6,043 bases of DNA from Nitrososphaerota archaeon (GTDB taxonomy: Archaea; Thermoproteota; Nitrososphaeria; Nitrososphaerales; Gagatemarchaeaceae), in NCBI GenBank assembly GCA_005877225.1, contig VBPK01000127.1, positions 1 through 6,043 on the forward strand, given 5' to 3'. Positions 4,855-6,043 of this stretch are shown here, piece by piece. The notes below the pieces were generated by a model. That model was given only the letters and a program-made list of their open reading frames with translations. It was not told the DNA's origin and searched no databases. Numbering within the stretch: position 1 is the stretch's first letter; the number at the start of each line of letters is the position of its first letter. The position numbers were made by a program, and so were the translations under genes.

Positions 4855-5889
4855 ATGGATGGGACCTTGTACTTCGACGTCGAACTCGCGACCAAGATGG
4901 TTTCGAAAGTCTCTACCCTCGCGAGGGCTGCCGACGGAATGGGGGTGGGCGCCGTCTGGGCGAACGAGATACGCCACGACCCCTTCGTGCAGCTGGCCCT
5001 CGCGGCTGCAAACTCTCAGAGGGTTCGGCTAGGAACAGCGATCGCCTTGGCGTTCACGAGAAGTCCGATGACGCTGGCCTACGCCTCTTGGGACATCCAG
5101 AACCTTTCGAGGGGGAGACTGATACTCGGTCTGGGAAGTCAGGTGAAGGGCCACATCGAGCGGCGTTTCGGGATGAAGTGGGAGCCTCCGGTCGCTCGCA
5201 TGAGAGAAGTGATACGCGCGCTGAGGTCGATCTGGGGTGCCTGGCAGACGGGCGAGAGACTGGAATTCGAGGGCAGGTTCTACAAGATCAACCTCATGAC
5301 GCCCTTCTTCAATCCCGGTCCGATCGAGCATCCTAAGATTCCGATCTTCCTCGCCGGCGTGAACTCGCGGATGTGCGTGCTCGCGGGAGAACTCTGCGAC
5401 GGATTGCACATTCATCCACTCCACACCGTGCGGTACGTGAAGGAACGAATCCTCGGCTCGGTTCGGGAAGGATTGGCGAAGTCGGGACGAAGTCGCCATC
5501 AGATGCAACTGGCTGCCTCGGTCTTCGTCGCGACAGGGAAGAATCAGGCGGAGCTGCGGAGGGCGAGGGAGGAATGCAGGCGTCAGGTCGCCTTCTATGC
5601 TTCGACGAGAACATACAGGGGGGTTCTCGAACTCCACGGTTGGGGGGACGCCTGCGACAGGCTACACACAAAGTCGGTGAGCAGTGATTGGGACCGCATG
5701 TCACAGGAGGTCTCCGACGAGATGCTTCGCGAGTTCGTCCTGGAAGGACTGTGGGAAGAACTCCCGGGACTCCTCCGGGACAGGTACGAGGGTGTGCTGG
5801 ACAGGGTGCGGCTCTACACGCCGTTCGATGGGTCAGCCGGTTGGGCGGGGCTGGCTAGGGCCTTCAAGAAAGGCTCTGCGCAGACTTAG
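4855..5889 (+). CDS. Luciferase-like (LLM class) F420-dependent oxidoreductase, MSMEG_2256-like
   Basis: A 344-residue TIM-barrel protein of the bacterial-luciferase-like superfamily, cytoplasmic, expected to use coenzyme F420 (or FMN) for hydride transfer to an unknown substrate. Features seen: the N-terminal AADGMGVGAVWANEIRHDP (25-43) strand and turn; RVRLGTAIALAFTRSPMTLA (56-75), the typical second and third strands; RGRLILGLGSQVKGHIERRF (86-105), which closely fits the TIGR03617-type F420 subfamily; the FEGRFYKI segment (138-145); and the PKIPIFLAGVN strand (160-170) followed by AGELCDGLHIHPLH (177-190). The C-terminal third (about 230-344) is charged and less typical. The frame stays open upstream to 4720, but that would overlap the deaminase by 78 nt and add residues with no family resemblance. 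ATG 4855 is preferred because a partial ribosome-binding match (GAGAGGA, 4842-4848) and a TATA-like box precede it. A cupin-like gene follows after 33 nt, probably co-transcribed. Confidence 0.9.
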   Translation: MDGTLYFDVELATKMVSKVSTLARAADGMGVGAVWANEIRHDPFVQLALAAANSQRVRLGTAIALAFTRSPMTLAYASWDIQNLSRGRLILGLGSQVKGHIERRFGMKWEPPVARMREVIRALRSIWGAWQTGERLEFEGRFYKINLMTPFFNPGPIEHPKIPIFLAGVNSRMCVLAGELCDGLHIHPLHTVRYVKERILGSVREGLAKSGRSRHQMQLAASVFVATGKNQAELRRAREECRRQVAFYASTRTYRGVLELHGWGDACDRLHTKSVSSDWDRMSQEVSDEMLREFVLEGLWEELPGLLRDRYEGVLDRVRLYTPFDGSAGWAGLARAFKKGSAQT

Positions 5890-5910
5890 ATCGCTGGCAC
5901 GCGTAGAAGC

Positions 5911-5922
5911 GGAGAAAGAAGG
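5911..5922 (+). promoter_or_regulatory. Ribosome binding site of the cupin-like gene
   Basis: GGAGAAAGAAGG ends directly before the ATG at 5923. The GGAG part lies 8 nt upstream of the start, a good Shine-Dalgarno position. Unlike the leaderless-looking genes in the window, this start appears to rely on a ribosome binding site, as expected for a downstream gene of an operon. Confidence 0.55.
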
Positions 5923-6043
5923 ATGGTCTACATCGTCAACAGGGAGCAGGTCAGCGAGGAGCCCCTTCTGATAAGAGACGCGAAGTCCACGAAAGTTCGA
6001 TACCTGATCGACCAGCGCCACGGCGCCAACAAATTCTACCTTC
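5923..6043 (+). CDS. N-terminus of a probable cupin-domain protein (partial, 3' end outside window)
   Basis: Forty codons are visible from ATG 5923 to the edge. The start MVYIVNREQVSEEPL, then VRYLIDQRHGANKFYL (26-40), resembles the opening strands of small archaeal and bacterial cupins, in which a (I/V)RWLI-x4-GA-x-NF(Y/F)-type segment precedes the metal-binding GG-x-x-x-x-H motif. That metal motif would lie just beyond the window, so the family call rests on the lead-in only. Cupins of this kind are compact beta barrels that bind a metal and a small ligand. The gene has a clear ribosome binding site and starts 33 nt after the LLM oxidoreductase, so the two probably form an operon and may act on related substrates. 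The minus-strand frame across this stretch is a shadow. Confidence 0.55.
   Translation, partial: MVYIVNREQVSEEPLLIRDAKSTKVRYLIDQRHGANKFYL

Noticed and set aside
4581..5336. 251-codon plus-strand frame across the deaminase-LLM junction
   Set aside because: It spans two well-supported genes and their promoter in another frame, and its sequence is rich in Arg, Ser and Gly with no recognisable domain, typical of a shadow in GC-rich DNA.
5029..5637. 202-codon minus-strand frame opposite the LLM gene
   Set aside because: It lies fully antisense to a strongly supported gene, has no motif, and its length is explained by the scarcity of stop codons opposite GC-rich codons.
1..6043. CRISPR array, insertion sequence or defence system
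   Set aside because: No regularly spaced repeats, transposase or nuclease motifs, terminal inverted repeats or toxin-antitoxin-like pairs were seen; the genes are metabolic or membrane housekeeping types.

Overview
This 6 kb window looks like part of an archaeal chromosome, moderately GC-rich by eye. Three things support this. Several genes have TATA-like boxes about 24-32 nt upstream of the start codon with little or no leader (clearest before the DUF996 gene, the AlaX gene and the PfpI gene). The gene content includes a free-standing AlaX editing protein, a DUF996 membrane protein and a putative F420-dependent luciferase-like oxidoreductase. Start codons are mixed ATG, GTG and TTG. A member of the Thermoproteota/Nitrososphaeria-Bathyarchaeia side of the archaea would fit, but that placement is inference and cannot be proven from this window.

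Layout. The left edge holds the 3' end of an unidentified plus-strand gene (1-177), followed by an alanyl-tRNA editing protein of the AlaX type (217-912, +). A run of six co-directional minus-strand genes then extends from about 4797 down to 816. In order of transcription they are: an adenosine-deaminase-family amidohydrolase (4797-3706), a PfpI/DJ-1 family protein (3674-3120), a ten-helix EamA/DMT transporter (3058-2171), a DUF996 membrane protein (2113-1502), a small soluble hypothetical protein (1476-1156), and a possible B-box-like zinc-finger mini-protein (1043-816) whose 3' end runs into the convergent AlaX gene. The right part is plus strand again: a luciferase-like (LLM) F420-dependent oxidoreductase (4855-5889), then 33 nt later the beginning of what looks like a cupin-domain protein (5923 to the window end).

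The deaminase and the LLM oxidoreductase diverge from a short shared intergenic region (4798-4854) that carries a TATA-like element readable on both strands and a GC-rich inverted repeat. The minus-strand genes do not look like one operon: the PfpI and DUF996 genes each have a credible promoter of their own, and the PfpI promoter overlaps the stop codon of the deaminase. The metabolic theme is small-molecule and damage housekeeping: editing of mischarged tRNA, a PfpI-type protein, purine-type deamination, F420 redox chemistry and a drug/metabolite exporter. A single shared pathway is not demonstrated.

The window is mostly ordinary. The points most worth a second look are the 113-nt gap at 1044-1155 (a TATA-like box followed by three small hairpins, two with the same stem sequence), the zinc-finger mini-protein downstream of it, the altered zinc-ligand motif in AlaX, and the divergent promoter region. 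I see no CRISPR array, insertion sequence, tRNA or rRNA.
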